DNA of 64,000 bases from Leisingera daeponensis DSM 23529 (GCF_000473145.1 NZ_KI421500.1:1881225-1945224); one strand, 5' to 3'; shown: positions 8,833-17,934, counted from the first letter of the stretch. Notes: generated from the sequence alone by a model not told the origin. Numbers and translations are program-made.

Positions 8833-9140
8833 ATGAATGAAACGAAGCTGGATTGGGACGATCTGCGCCTGTTTCTGGCGGTGGCGCGTGAGGGCGGGCT
8901 GGCTGCCGCAGCTGCATCAACCGGCAAAAGCCCTCCGACACTCGGCCGGCGTATGCTGGCGCTTGAGCGGCGGCTGGGCCACGACCTGTTCCGGCGGCTG
9001 GCACGCGGATACGAGCTGACCAAGGATGGCCGCGCGCTGGTGGGTACGGCTGAGGCACTGGAAAGCCGCATTCTGTCTCTTACTACAAAGGCCGCAAGCT
9101 CGGTTCCTACAGTCAAGATCTCAGCCGGAACCTGGGTGAC
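8833..9140 (+). pseudogene. LysR-type regulator, truncated by insertion element
   Basis: Only the N-terminal part (about 103 residues) of a LysR-type transcription factor remains. The winged helix-turn-helix is clear: DWDDLRLFLAVAREGGLAAAA, then GKSPPTLGRRMLALERRLG and DLFRRLARGYELTKDG. The frame runs into the IS21-family end at 9141. No effector-binding domain is found beyond the other end of the element at 10566, so the rest was deleted rather than merely separated. It is divergent from the aldo/keto reductase with an 81-bp shared promoter region. The product is presumably inactive. Confidence 0.8.
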
Positions 9141-9270
9141 TGTCAATCGGCACGCAGTCTTGACCCTCTATCGGCGTCCAAAAATGACCCCCTGCTGTGC
9201 CCTCGGGTAGCTGGCCCGATGCGGTGTAGCCGCCACACAGCGCAGCCGTATCAGGCCAGCGGGAGTTCGT

Positions 9271-9999
9271 TTATTCTCTGGTCTTGAAGCGCCAGCTTTC
9301 GTTGCCGGTTTCGACGATCTCACAATGGTGGGTAAGGCGGTCGAGGAGCGCCGTGGTCATCTTGGCGTCGCCAAAGACGGAGGGCCATTCACCGAAGTCG
9401 AGATTGGTAGTCACGATGACCGAGGTGCGCTCGTAGAGACGGCTGATGAGGTGGAACAGCAACTGGCCGCCGGTCTGGGCGAACGGGAGGTAGCCAAGCT
9501 CGTCGAGGATCAGGAAGTCGAGGCGGCACAGCAGGTCAGCCGTGCGTCCCTGCCGGTCGGCACGAGCTTCGGCATCAAGCTTGTTCACCAAGTCCACGGC
9601 GTTGAAGAACCGTCCTCGTTTGCCTCGCCGGATGCACGCCCGAGCGATGCTCACAGCAAGGTGGGATTTGCCGGTCCCGGTGCCGCCGATGAGCACAACA
9701 TTGCGCTGCTGTTCAAGGAAATCCCCGGCGGCCAGGTCGCGCACCAGCGTCTCGTTGACAGGCGTGCCCTCGAAGCTGAACTCGTCGATCTCTTTCGCCA
9801 GAGGCAGCTTGGCGATGGTCATCTGGTATTTGATCGAGCGCGCCTGCTTCTCGCTGATCTCGGCGTTCAGCAGGTCACCGACGATCTGCTGCGGTTCATG
9901 CTGCCTCTTCACCGCAGCGGTGATGATCTCATCGTAGGCGGCCTTCATGCCGTAGAGTTTTAGCTGGCTCATCGCGTCCAGAACCTGCGATCTTTCCAT
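9271..9999 (-). CDS. istB: IS21 family helper ATPase IstB
   Basis: This complete 242-residue transposition helper belongs to the DnaC/DnaA-like AAA+ ATPases. Walker A is [10 protein letters not shown] and Walker B is FLILDELGY, with a sensor-1 TTNL motif after it. In IS21 elements IstB assembles on DNA and activates the IstA transposase. The reading frame is intact, so the protein could act in trans for related elements, but its own IstA partner is truncated. It follows the istA remnant on the same strand, in the usual istA-istB order. Confidence 0.9.
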   Translation of the reverse strand: MERSQVLDAMSQLKLYGMKAAYDEIITAAVKRQHEPQQIVGDLLNAEISEKQARSIKYQMTIAKLPLAKEIDEFSFEGTPVNETLVRDLAAGDFLEQQRNVVLIGGTGTGKSHLAVSIARACIRRGKRGRFFNAVDLVNKLDAEARADRQGRTADLLCRLDFLILDELGYLPFAQTGGQLLFHLISRLYERTSVIVTTNLDFGEWPSVFGDAKMTTALLDRLTHHCEIVETGNESWRFKTRE

Positions 10000-10497
10000 G
10001 GTTGGGCCTCCTGAGGCTGTCGTAACGTTGGCAATCGGCCACGGGCTGGCAGGTCAGTCGCAACGCGTCCGGCGTATCAATGGTCAACGGCGGCGGCGGT
10101 TCACGATGCCGGGCCAAGATGTTGATGACGACTGAGGCGGCGGGGGCCCCTTCGTTCAGGGCTTCGGCACAGGCAGCATCCACGGCATCCAGCCCGTCGG
10201 TTGGGATCATGCTCAGGATCTGAACCATCTGGCGGTCACCATTCGGCACCTTGCCAAGCTTGCGCTGCACTCGCCTGATCGCGGGCGGCAACTCCCAGTC
10301 CTTGAACGGCGCTCCGTTCCTGAGGGCACCGGGTTTGCGGGCCAGCACCGGAATGTAGTGCAGCGGGTCGTAGATGGCCTTGTCGCGGCCGAAGGACCGG
10401 GCATGTTGCCCCACGATCTTGCCGTCCTGCCAGAACTCGACCCGCTCGGCATAGGCGCGGATCTCGACAGGGCGACCAACAGCGCGGCCATCCACAT
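9929..10497 (-). pseudogene. IstA transposase remnant (C-terminal part only)
   Basis: About 188 residues match the region of IS21 transposase that follows the catalytic core, for example RAYAERVEFW, VGQHARSFGRDKAIYDPLHY, and VVINILARH. The N-terminal helix-turn-helix and the DDE integrase core are missing. The frame begins abruptly 3-5 bases from the inner terminal repeats of the element, which places an internal deletion there. The remnant cannot be catalytically active. Confidence 0.8.
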
Positions 10498-10766
10498 CAG
10501 TGTAAGGGGGTCATTTTTGGACGCCGATCACCCCGCTACGGGGTCAATTTTGCATGCCTGTTCACAGGTTGCTAGCCGTACCCTGCGTTTCATGCACTTC
10601 CCCCCAGCTCTGGGAGCGACTACAACTTCAAGTGAAGGTCAATCTCACGCGCATCACTGTAAGGCCCCTAATAGATAATCTTTACCCATTCACACCTTAC
10701 CCTCAAATAGCGCCTGGTCTTTTTCACCCACATGGTGATAATAACAGGAATGCTCCACGCGGAAAA

Positions 10767-12074
10767 ATGTTGGAAAAAATGACACTGGCGCAACAACTTG
10801 GGACTTTACAGCAGCATCGGGCCGGAAACTGGGCCGTGACGGGCGCCCGCTCACGACCGAACCTTCATTCGATCCTTCGCTACCCTGCAATGATGGTGCC
10901 CACCATGCAAGGGGACATCATTGATCTCTTGGTTGGTCACGTCGGCAATGAATGCCGTGTAGTGGATACCTTTGTTGGATCGGGGACAGTCTTAACAGAA
11001 TCCCTCATTCGCGGGCTGGATTTCACAGGGTGTGACATCAACCCACTTGCAGTACTTGTTTGCGAAGCCAAAATTGCAATAGACGGTGGTGTAAATTTGG
11101 AAGCCGCCGCCACTTCAGTTCTGGAAGCAATTTCGTCTGATGCATCATCATCAGTTGACGTCAACTTTCCAGGCCTCAGCAAATGGTTTGCCATAGAGAC
11201 ATCACGAGAGTTATCTCGTATTCGGCGATCAATTCTTGACGTGGAGGATCAAGGAGCCAGGAAGGTGTTTTGGGCTGTCTTTGCTGAAACTATTCGCCTC
11301 TGTTCAAACAGCCGCACCAGCACCTATAAGCTTCATGCGCGTAAAGACGATGCCCTTGTCTCCTGGACGAAGGTTCAGTCAATTTTTCGGGAAAATCTAG
11401 CTAACACATTGGAGAAGGCAGGCCACTATCGGGAACTAATTGACGGACGCGATGAACGGCCAACCGCGTGTGTTCATTGTGCTGACGTGCGAGCGGTCAG
11501 CTTTGACAGCAATGAGGCTAAGCATACCATTCTAGTAACCTCACCTCCTTATGGAGACAATCAGACAACAATTCCCTACGGCCAGTTTTCGTACTTGGCT
11601 TTGTGCTGGATACCGGCAGAAGACCTGCCGATTGAACCTGGCAGGTTGATCTCGAACACACATGCGCTCGACAGCGCGAGTTTGGGAGGATCACTTAAGG
11701 GCGCAACAGAAAAAGCAGAGGCTATGCGCGGCGTATCTCCCAGCCTCGATCAACTCCTCGACACCCCTAAAGGTGAGCCGATGGTAAAGGAGCTGAGAAA
11801 GGTGGCGTCTTTTATGGCAGATTTTTATAATGCCTTATCTCATATCAGGCATAGCCTGCCAGGCGGAGCCCATTGGGCTTTCACAACCGGAAATCGCAGG
11901 GCTGCAGGACGTATCATTCCATTCGACCAGATATGCAGAGAGATGGCCTGTACTCTTGGAGGGCGCCCGGTGACTTCCTTACAAAGGAGTTTACCTACGA
12001 AAAGGATGCCATCCAAAAATAACATGGGCGAGATGATAACAACTGAGAATACACTAGTGGTTGAATTTACATGA
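10767..12074 (+). CDS. DNA amino-methyltransferase (N4-cytosine/N6-adenine type)
   Basis: This 435-residue SAM-dependent DNA methylase has SAM motif I DTFVGSGT at residues 67-74 with TGCDINP about 14 residues later, and the catalytic motif TSPPYGD at 258-264. SPPY is typical of enzymes that methylate an exocyclic amino group. The roughly 180 residues between the motifs could hold target recognition, giving an alpha-like motif order. The start is uncertain: ATG 10767 or 10779 leaves NLHSILRYPAMMV, a common opening of this family, near the N-terminus. Longer readings begin inside the insertion element. There is no restriction endonuclease next to it. The stop overlaps the next start as ATGA, so it is the first gene of a coupled three-gene unit. 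G+C is lower than the core genome. Confidence 0.85.
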   Translation: MLEKMTLAQQLGTLQQHRAGNWAVTGARSRPNLHSILRYPAMMVPTMQGDIIDLLVGHVGNECRVVDTFVGSGTVLTESLIRGLDFTGCDINPLAVLVCEAKIAIDGGVNLEAAATSVLEAISSDASSSVDVNFPGLSKWFAIETSRELSRIRRSILDVEDQGARKVFWAVFAETIRLCSNSRTSTYKLHARKDDALVSWTKVQSIFRENLANTLEKAGHYRELIDGRDERPTACVHCADVRAVSFDSNEAKHTILVTSPPYGDNQTTIPYGQFSYLALCWIPAEDLPIEPGRLISNTHALDSASLGGSLKGATEKAEAMRGVSPSLDQLLDTPKGEPMVKELRKVASFMADFYNALSHIRHSLPGGAHWAFTTGNRRAAGRIIPFDQICREMACTLGGRPVTSLQRSLPTKRMPSKNNMGEMITTENTLVVEFT

Positions 12075-14659
12075 CTGAACCCGAAGTCAATGACATTGAC
12101 AGCAATGAACAGCCGCAGCTCCGTGTAGGCTCGCACGTCCTCGTTCAACTGGGAAGCGAATTGGTTACCGACGTTGAACAGGCGATACTTGAGTGCGTTA
12201 AAAATTCTTACGATGCAGATTCACCTGGTTGCCAAATAACTATCGATACGCGCGAAGAAGGATATATTCAGAACACAGGTTCGGCATCAGATTTAAGTCG
12301 CTTTATTGTACCAGCGGAGAATGTACTCGTAAGCCTCTTTCAGAAAGACGGAAAGCCCATAGACGTTAACACCATTAGTGCAGATGAAGAGGCCATTCGC
12401 AGGCTTGACTACGTCGGCTCCATATCGATTGAGGACACCGGAAATGGACTTAGTGAAGAACAACTTAAGAACACATGGCTGGTAATTAGTGGCTCTCAAA
12501 AACGTTCCCTTTCAGGCCCGAAGATGAAGACGGCCTTGGGACGAACACCGCTAGGAGATAAGGGCGTCGGCCGCCTCGGCACTATGCGATTAGGTGACAT
12601 CCTTGTTATCGAAACGTCCAAGTCGCCGATGGAAAAGATTGCAAAAGCTGTATTTCGCTGGGGCGATTGTGATGTTGCAGATACAGTTGACCAAATTCCG
12701 GTCAGCATAACAAGTATTGAAAATACGAAAGGGTTCAAAGGGACAAAAGTATCTGTTTTAGGCTTGCGTGATATATCAGAATGGCGCAAGCCAAGCCGCG
12801 GATCAACTATTGCCCGCAGTATGGCAAGCCTAATCTCGCCATTTGAAGTGACTTCTTCCTTCCCGGTTTCAATTTCATTAGACGGCGCAGATCACTCACT
12901 CGTCGCTGTAACCAACGAAATACTTTCAAAAGCAGTAGCTAAATTTGACTTTAAGTGGTCGCATCACGACGACGGTCAAGTACGCCTCAAAGCAAACGCA
13001 TATTTTCGGAAAAACCTCTTCAACAGCACCCAAACTAAAAGCCAAAAGCGAAGAACAGAGATCGCATTTGGGAAGGACGGAGGACGCGGCTTTCACCAAG
13101 CATTAAGCAAGATTCCACGCACCCGTGGATACGTTATTGAACCATACAATGCAGGTGCTGCCTGGTTCATTGAGTTAGAACAGTCATTTGATTGGGCTGA
13201 AGTAGTCGTCGGTCAGGATGAAGCCGTAGAAGATCCCGGTCCATTCACTGGGTCGTTCTACTTCTTCAGTTTAAAAGATTTTGAGAGCAATAGAGATGCA
13301 GCAGTTACCGGCACGACAGCAACCCGCCAACTAATTAAAGAAATATCAGGAATTACAATTCTCCGTGACGGTTTTCGTGTCAGGTCTCCAGGCGATTGGC
13401 TAAATATGGCATCTGAATCCACGTCAGGCAGTTCTTATGGTCTCCGCCCCGAAAATACACTGGGTTACTTTGAATTGACTGGGGAACATAATTTCCTGCT
13501 CACCGAGAAGTCGGACCGAGAGGGTTTCGTCGAGAACCCGCCTTACCGTGGCTTTTTGCAGATTGCACAAACTTGCCGAAAGTTCGCAACAGACTCAATG
13601 GAAAGTTTTCGTCGTGCAGCCATTGCCTATGCCGACAATCTGGAGGAACAAGAGGCGCAGAAAACCGGCAGGCCAGTTGACCCAATAGTGCATTTGCAGA
13701 AGACACTCGCAGATACAGCCGGTGTGCGCGACTTGGTGATCAAACAGGCCTCCAGTCTACATCGGGATCTGGCTGATCTGAATATTAAGTCCGTCGATGA
13801 AGACACGGCAAAAGCGTTGCGTTTGGCGAACACGGCTATGAGCGCTATTGAACAAGTGAAAGATAAACTGTCGCCTACAGTTGAGCAGATTGACAGCCTT
13901 CGACGTGTTCGAGAGGACATTGATGATCAACGTGACCAGGTTGTTTCGCTTTTCGAGAGCGCTGCTGTGGGACTAAGCGCACGCGGGTTGGCACACGAGG
14001 TTCGAACGCACCTGACTGAAATCCGGCAGCAAACCAAGGCACTACAAAAGGCATCAGAGCGTGGTACTTCGCTGCAGCCCATGCTGCGGTCTATCCGCGG
14101 ATCTTGTTCCGCAATTTCAAGCGCTGCGGCACTGATTGACCCCATGCTACCTAGAACCCGAGCAATTAAGGAGCAAATAAACTTAGGGGACTTCATCAAT
14201 GAATACATTGCAGGTCGCAAGCTATCAATGGAGCGGTACGAAATCCGCGCCGTGGTTTCTCCCAACGTGTCAACCACAGTGCGGATGAACCGATCAAGGT
14301 TGCTGCAGGTTGTCGACAATATGGTCCAGAACAGCATCTATTGGCTACGGAACTCAAATTTAAACGACCATGCATCACCAGAGCGAACGATAAATTTCGA
14401 AGTTTTGCCGACCGGCCTAGCTATTTGGGATACGGGGCCAGGTGTAAATGAGAAGGTAGAAGAATCTTTGTTTGAGATGTTTGTTTCAACCAAATTGGAT
14501 AGCAGGGCAGGACAAGGGCTTGGACTTTTTATCGTGTCCCAATTGCTGGAAATCGACGGATGTAGCGCTTCCTTGTCGGAGGAGAGAAATTCTCGCGGGA
14601 AAAGATTTAAGTTTTTGGTCGATCTTTCATCGGTATTGAGCGGAGACGGTCAAAAATGA
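12071..14659 (+). CDS. Dual-GHKL protein: MORC/Hsp90-like ATPase fused to histidine-kinase core
   Basis: This 862-residue protein has two ATP-binding GHKL modules. The N-terminal one resembles MORC/Hsp90/MutL: N box ECVKNSYDAD at 41-50, DTGNG at 122-126, glycine loop GDKGVGRLG at 162-170 and GTKVSV near 224-229, then a transducer-like middle region with LRDGFRVRSPGDWL (431-444) and SDREGF (481-486). A helical stretch at about 540-640 leads to ARGLAHEVRTHLTEI, a DHp-like helix with candidate phospho-histidine His642. A kinase catalytic domain follows: N box with Asn750/Asn754, DTGPGV at 787-792, F box LFEMFVSTK, and GQGLGLF at 814-820. No membrane segments are seen, so it is cytoplasmic. A working model is that ATP- or DNA-dependent movement of the N-terminal clamp controls autophosphorylation. 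ATGA overlaps join it to both neighbours. Confidence 0.82.
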   Translation: MTEPEVNDIDSNEQPQLRVGSHVLVQLGSELVTDVEQAILECVKNSYDADSPGCQITIDTREEGYIQNTGSASDLSRFIVPAENVLVSLFQKDGKPIDVNTISADEEAIRRLDYVGSISIEDTGNGLSEEQLKNTWLVISGSQKRSLSGPKMKTALGRTPLGDKGVGRLGTMRLGDILVIETSKSPMEKIAKAVFRWGDCDVADTVDQIPVSITSIENTKGFKGTKVSVLGLRDISEWRKPSRGSTIARSMASLISPFEVTSSFPVSISLDGADHSLVAVTNEILSKAVAKFDFKWSHHDDGQVRLKANAYFRKNLFNSTQTKSQKRRTEIAFGKDGGRGFHQALSKIPRTRGYVIEPYNAGAAWFIELEQSFDWAEVVVGQDEAVEDPGPFTGSFYFFSLKDFESNRDAAVTGTTATRQLIKEISGITILRDGFRVRSPGDWLNMASESTSGSSYGLRPENTLGYFELTGEHNFLLTEKSDREGFVENPPYRGFLQIAQTCRKFATDSMESFRRAAIAYADNLEEQEAQKTGRPVDPIVHLQKTLADTAGVRDLVIKQASSLHRDLADLNIKSVDEDTAKALRLANTAMSAIEQVKDKLSPTVEQIDSLRRVREDIDDQRDQVVSLFESAAVGLSARGLAHEVRTHLTEIRQQTKALQKASERGTSLQPMLRSIRGSCSAISSAAALIDPMLPRTRAIKEQINLGDFINEYIAGRKLSMERYEIRAVVSPNVSTTVRMNRSRLLQVVDNMVQNSIYWLRNSNLNDHASPERTINFEVLPTGLAIWDTGPGVNEKVEESLFEMFVSTKLDSRAGQGLGLFIVSQLLEIDGCSASLSEERNSRGKRFKFLVDLSSVLSGDGQK

Positions 14660-16437
14660 ATATTTCTGAAGCTTTGAGCTGTTTGCGCGTAAACCGTGTG
14701 GTTTGGATTGATGACCATTTCAACCAAACCGCTGAATCTTTAGGTAAGATGCTGGCGGAAAACGTGGAAACGACCAAGGAATGTGGCTTTCCAGAACTGT
14801 CAGAGTCGTTAGCATCATTCGAGTATGATGAAGAACAAGCTACATTTCAGATCATCCAAGCTCTTACTGACATAAGCCAAGAACGCCGAGACCAAATCCT
14901 TGAGGAGTATCTCGCCAAAGAGGATGAAATGGAACCTGGTGCGGTGAAGGAACTGAACGCCAACGAAGTAGAACAAGTATGCAACCTTCTTGGAGTGTCA
15001 ACCAATGATCGCTGGCCCTTTGAAAACTACGAAGAAAAATTAAAGCAGCTTTGCGAGGAAGGCGATGAGCATGTATGCTACATGATCGACCTAAAAGCGA
15101 GCCGAGGCGCAGTGGACGATACCACTGGACTAGAGGTCGTAGCCGCATTGCATACCTTTGGTTCGAAGGGAACCGCTTTTATCTTAACTCATGAAGCCAC
15201 GGTGAAAACTGAGGCTAATAAAGAAGAAGCACTTCTGAATAGTCTTCATGAAAAGAAAGTTGATGTTCCGCTGTGCGTTGTATCGAAGACGCGGCTAGCT
15301 CCAGATGATGACGACCCGGTCGAAGTTGATGAAGCGCTCCGGGTTGCCATCAAACGAGCAGGAATAAGAAAAAATATTCACGAGATTCTCCGTTCCGCGA
15401 AACAGGTTGTCGAAAGCTCGTTTGAAGGTGCGATGAACGATCTTACCAGGATTGCACCTGAGCAATTTGAGAAGTTTGCGGTCGACAAAGCCTATGCAGA
15501 AGGTGTGTCGGAAACTCATGTAATTGAGAGAGCGGTGACGGCGCGCCTATCTCAGGGCATTAGGGAACTCTTCGCCAGCGACGCGCGAGCCCAGACTGTG
15601 GCGCAGAATCTGCGGCGGCTGCGGAGCATCCCGCTTGCGGAAACAAAAATACTGCCTGACCGAAGGCTGGCAGCTTTCCACGAGGCGGAAATTTGGGAAG
15701 ATGGAGGCTTCCTAAATGCTAGCTACTCTCAGCTCGTATGCGGAGACGTTTTCAGTACGACATCAGGAAAGAAAACTTGGTTTGTGCTTTTAGCTCCTCC
15801 GTGTGATTTAGCATTGCGCAACACTGGGCGGAGAGGTCTAGAAACAGCGACCCTTATTCCTATTCGACACCTGACGGCTAGCGTCAAGCAGGCTGAGAGT
15901 CATTACCGATTACCCTTCACATTAAAGAACAAACGTTGGTACTGCTCTCTAAGAGAGGCAGCACCTGTTCGCTTGGCCACGTTAGACTTAGCCACTTTCC
16001 GAGATGATGGTTGCGTTAGAGTGGACCACGACCAAATAAAACCTGATGGCCTAATGGACGGTCAATCTGCTATTTACGAAGAAAGAACATCTTTGTGGCG
16101 TGAATACGCCGCAACCAGGAAGGAAATTAAGTCGAAGTTAAAAGGCTCCTACGAAGAACCCTTGCAGCTTGTCTTTGCAGCACCCGAGGGTTTTAACACC
16201 ATCAAAAGCGGTAAGGTTATACACAATAATAGTGAACAGGCAATTGCGTGGCCGTTGCAGAGAATTGGGCGAATTCGAATGCCGTACGCATCCGCAATTC
16301 TCAATAGCTTCATGGGGCGAATGAGTAGACCCGCGTTCGAGATTGACTATATCGCCGATATCAGTGAGACGCCCTCAACTGCCCCCTCCTCTTCAAAGGG
16401 CGTAGAAAATTTGGACAGAGGAGTGTCAGCAGAATGA
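14656..16437 (+). CDS. Atypical response-regulator protein with unknown effector region
   Basis: This 593-residue protein begins like a receiver domain but stretched out. VVWIDD gives the acidic pair Asp19/Asp20, and after an unusual insertion of about 110 mostly helical, acidic residues MIDLKAS gives the phospho-acceptor candidate Asp145. FILTHE supplies Thr178 and CVVSK supplies Lys211, the expected order of receiver switch residues. The C-terminal 370 residues match no family I can name. They contain a conserved-looking core VCGDVF (361-366) and LLAPPCDLALR (378-388). There is no helix-turn-helix that I recognise. The start overlaps the kinase-like gene by ATGA, so it is the obvious phosphotransfer partner. 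It may be the output component; nuclease, toxin or DNA-binding roles are all open. Confidence 0.72.
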   Translation: MNISEALSCLRVNRVVWIDDHFNQTAESLGKMLAENVETTKECGFPELSESLASFEYDEEQATFQIIQALTDISQERRDQILEEYLAKEDEMEPGAVKELNANEVEQVCNLLGVSTNDRWPFENYEEKLKQLCEEGDEHVCYMIDLKASRGAVDDTTGLEVVAALHTFGSKGTAFILTHEATVKTEANKEEALLNSLHEKKVDVPLCVVSKTRLAPDDDDPVEVDEALRVAIKRAGIRKNIHEILRSAKQVVESSFEGAMNDLTRIAPEQFEKFAVDKAYAEGVSETHVIERAVTARLSQGIRELFASDARAQTVAQNLRRLRSIPLAETKILPDRRLAAFHEAEIWEDGGFLNASYSQLVCGDVFSTTSGKKTWFVLLAPPCDLALRNTGRRGLETATLIPIRHLTASVKQAESHYRLPFTLKNKRWYCSLREAAPVRLATLDLATFRDDGCVRVDHDQIKPDGLMDGQSAIYEERTSLWREYAATRKEIKSKLKGSYEEPLQLVFAAPEGFNTIKSGKVIHNNSEQAIAWPLQRIGRIRMPYASAILNSFMGRMSRPAFEIDYIADISETPSTAPSSSKGVENLDRGVSAE

Positions 16438-16721
16438 CTGTCTAATTCCGCGATCAACACCGGAATGTAATTGTGCCGAGGCCTCAGTTGAAAACAATAG
16501 GATATCTTCGGCATGGACAAGCAAATTAGGGCAATGTTTCAAAAAGAAGCGCGGCCCAACCAGATTCTGCTTGAGCTGCTGCGCCCGGAGGCTGCTCAAA
16601 CTGACGTGATGGGATAATTGCGGCGAAGGCAGCACTCAGGCGCTCAATCAGGGGCAACCAGCGCTCTCCGCAGGTGCCCCCACACACCAGGCGCGTCTTC
16701 TTGATGGTCCAGGGGGCGTCC
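16438..16721. other. Stretch without confident genes after the three-gene cassette
   Basis: About 280 bp. Small open frames exist on both strands, including one on the plus strand beginning MDKQIRAM at 16513, and a minus-strand frame rich in Ala and Arg. None has a recognisable family or a good ribosome site. The mixed composition suggests leftover pieces of older genes at the island edge. Confidence 0.4.
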
Positions 16722-16790
16722 CTACACCTCAGGGAACCGTTCCAGGATGCGCAACGCCTCATCGGTGATGTAGTGGTCCTGGTCAGGCAT
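16722..16790 (-). CDS. Possible 22-residue peptide or start of a broken gene
   Basis: An ATG at 16790 is preceded by AAAAGGAG at good distance, a better ribosome site than many genes here. The frame reads MPDQDHYITDEALRILERF and ends three codons later. It lies 46 bp after the AAA+ ATPase stop on the same strand, so it could be translated from that mRNA. The short length suggests either a tiny real peptide or the first codons of a gene broken by a frameshift. The downstream minus-strand frame continues with LVCGGTCGERWLPLIERL, but I cannot prove they belong together. Confidence 0.35.
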   Translation of the reverse strand: MPDQDHYITDEALRILERFPEV

Positions 16791-16836
16791 ATGTGGCTCC
16801 TTTTCTATGGCGTGAGAGGATGGAGAAACTTTGTGC

Positions 16837-17934
16837 TCAATGACGGATTCCAGCCCTCTCCATCGCTTCACCCCTGGTCAGCATCCGGATGACATGCCGA
16901 AGGTTAAGTTCCGCACCGCGTCCGGCGATTTCCAACGCTTCGGCCACTGCCGCGACCGACGCCTGCGTCAATCCACGCCGGCAGCCCTCACGGCGAGCAA
17001 AAGCGGCGAGTTCGGATACTGAAACTGGCGGGAGGCGGATGACCTCCAGGCGGCTTAGCAAAGGGGCTGGTAAAGTGACCAAGGTGTTGGAGGTCAGCAC
17101 CCAGCTGATCCATGACATGTCGAAACCCACCTGGTAAAAGGGGCACTGCCAGGAAGCTGACGAAGATGGCTCCAGGAGGGACAGCAGCCCCTCGGTAAGT
17201 CCGAAGCAGTTTCCTTTGGTCGAAGTTGCTACCCCGGCCTTTTCCACTTCATCCACAACGACCACCGGGTTCGCAATCAGGTGCTTCAGGATCGTCATCA
17301 AAGGGCGCCCCGGCTGCGCGTTGGACCAGCCGCGCTGAGAGCCCACGATACCGAACGACGCTTGCTCCGCCGTCGCCTCCACACCACAGCGGGGCACGCC
17401 AAGTGCGTTGCTCAGCTGACGGGCCCACATGCTCTTTCCAATTCCAGGAGGACCGTCCAGCAGCACCGGATGCAGGCGGAAGCCTGCATCCCCATTGCGG
17501 ACTGAGCGCCGCATGGACTTCCAAAGAAGATCGGTCGCAGGCGCCATCCAAGGCATATCGGCGTGGATCCCGGCAGCGATTTCATCCGCATGGTGCTCTG
17601 TCCCGATCCGGATCAGGCCCACACCGTTGCGCAGAACCTCCAAGGCTCTCCGGTCGTCGAGTTTGAGGTGGGAGAGACCTGCGGCCGCTGCCCGCCGTTC
17701 CGCCAGCCTGCTCACCCGGCGGTCCACGCGATCCTGACCTTCGCGCCCGAGACCGATCTGCATCAATTCGGTTTCCCACCGAAGGCGGTCATCACGATCC
17801 TCAGGGTCCGGAGGCACGATACCGCGTTCGAGCGCGCGGCGTGTTTTCAGGAACCGTTCCAGGCGCTGCCGAATTGCCCGCCGGTCTTTGTCGGCATTGT
17901 GGAACTCTGCTTCGATGAACTTGATCTTGGACAT
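16837..17934 (-). CDS. AAA+ ATPase, Lon-like, without protease domain
   Basis: This 365-residue protein has a charged, probably helical N-terminal region (1-110) followed by one AAA+ module. Walker A is GPPGIGKS at 161-168, Walker B VVVVDEVEK at about 224-232, sensor 1 is in VLTSNT, and LLSRLEVIRLP holds the arginine finger. The Walker B wording and the sequence after it resemble the ATPase part of Lon, but no Ser-Lys protease domain is present. Such stand-alone modules remodel protein or DNA complexes; the target is unknown. It points away from nrdJ and towards the three-gene cassette, with which it converges. A near-perfect 12-bp hairpin lies 36 bp upstream of the start. Confidence 0.75.
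   Translation of the reverse strand: MSKIKFIEAEFHNADKDRRAIRQRLERFLKTRRALERGIVPPDPEDRDDRLRWETELMQIGLGREGQDRVDRRVSRLAERRAAAAGLSHLKLDDRRALEVLRNGVGLIRIGTEHHADEIAAGIHADMPWMAPATDLLWKSMRRSVRNGDAGFRLHPVLLDGPPGIGKSMWARQLSNALGVPRCGVEATAEQASFGIVGSQRGWSNAQPGRPLMTILKHLIANPVVVVDEVEKAGVATSTKGNCFGLTEGLLSLLEPSSSASWQCPFYQVGFDMSWISWVLTSNTLVTLPAPLLSRLEVIRLPPVSVSELAAFARREGCRRGLTQASVAAVAEALEIAGRGAELNLRHVIRMLTRGEAMERAGIRH

Larger units (their letters stand above)
9141..10566. mobile_element. IS21-family element, internally deleted
   Basis: The outer ends are related inverted sequences: TGT then GGCACGCAGTCTTGACCC at 9141-9166, and on the other strand from 10566 inward TGT then GGCATGCAAAATTGACCCC. Further in, both ends share about 24 identical bases (at 9171-9194 and again near 10507-10530, inverted). 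These are the multiple terminal repeats expected of IS21. istB is complete but istA keeps only its C-terminal part, giving about 1.4 kb where IS21 elements are usually 2 kb or more. No matching target duplication is seen beside the ends (GGTGAC left, GGTTGC right), so flanking DNA was rearranged after insertion. Confidence 0.85.

Noticed and set aside
9135..10572. Target-site duplication of the IS21 element
   Set aside because: GGTGAC on the left and GGTTGC on the right share some letters but are not a direct repeat, so no duplication is claimed.
16526..16762. 78-codon minus-strand frame
   Set aside because: No ribosome site and no family pattern. It may continue the broken small gene at 16790, but this could not be shown.
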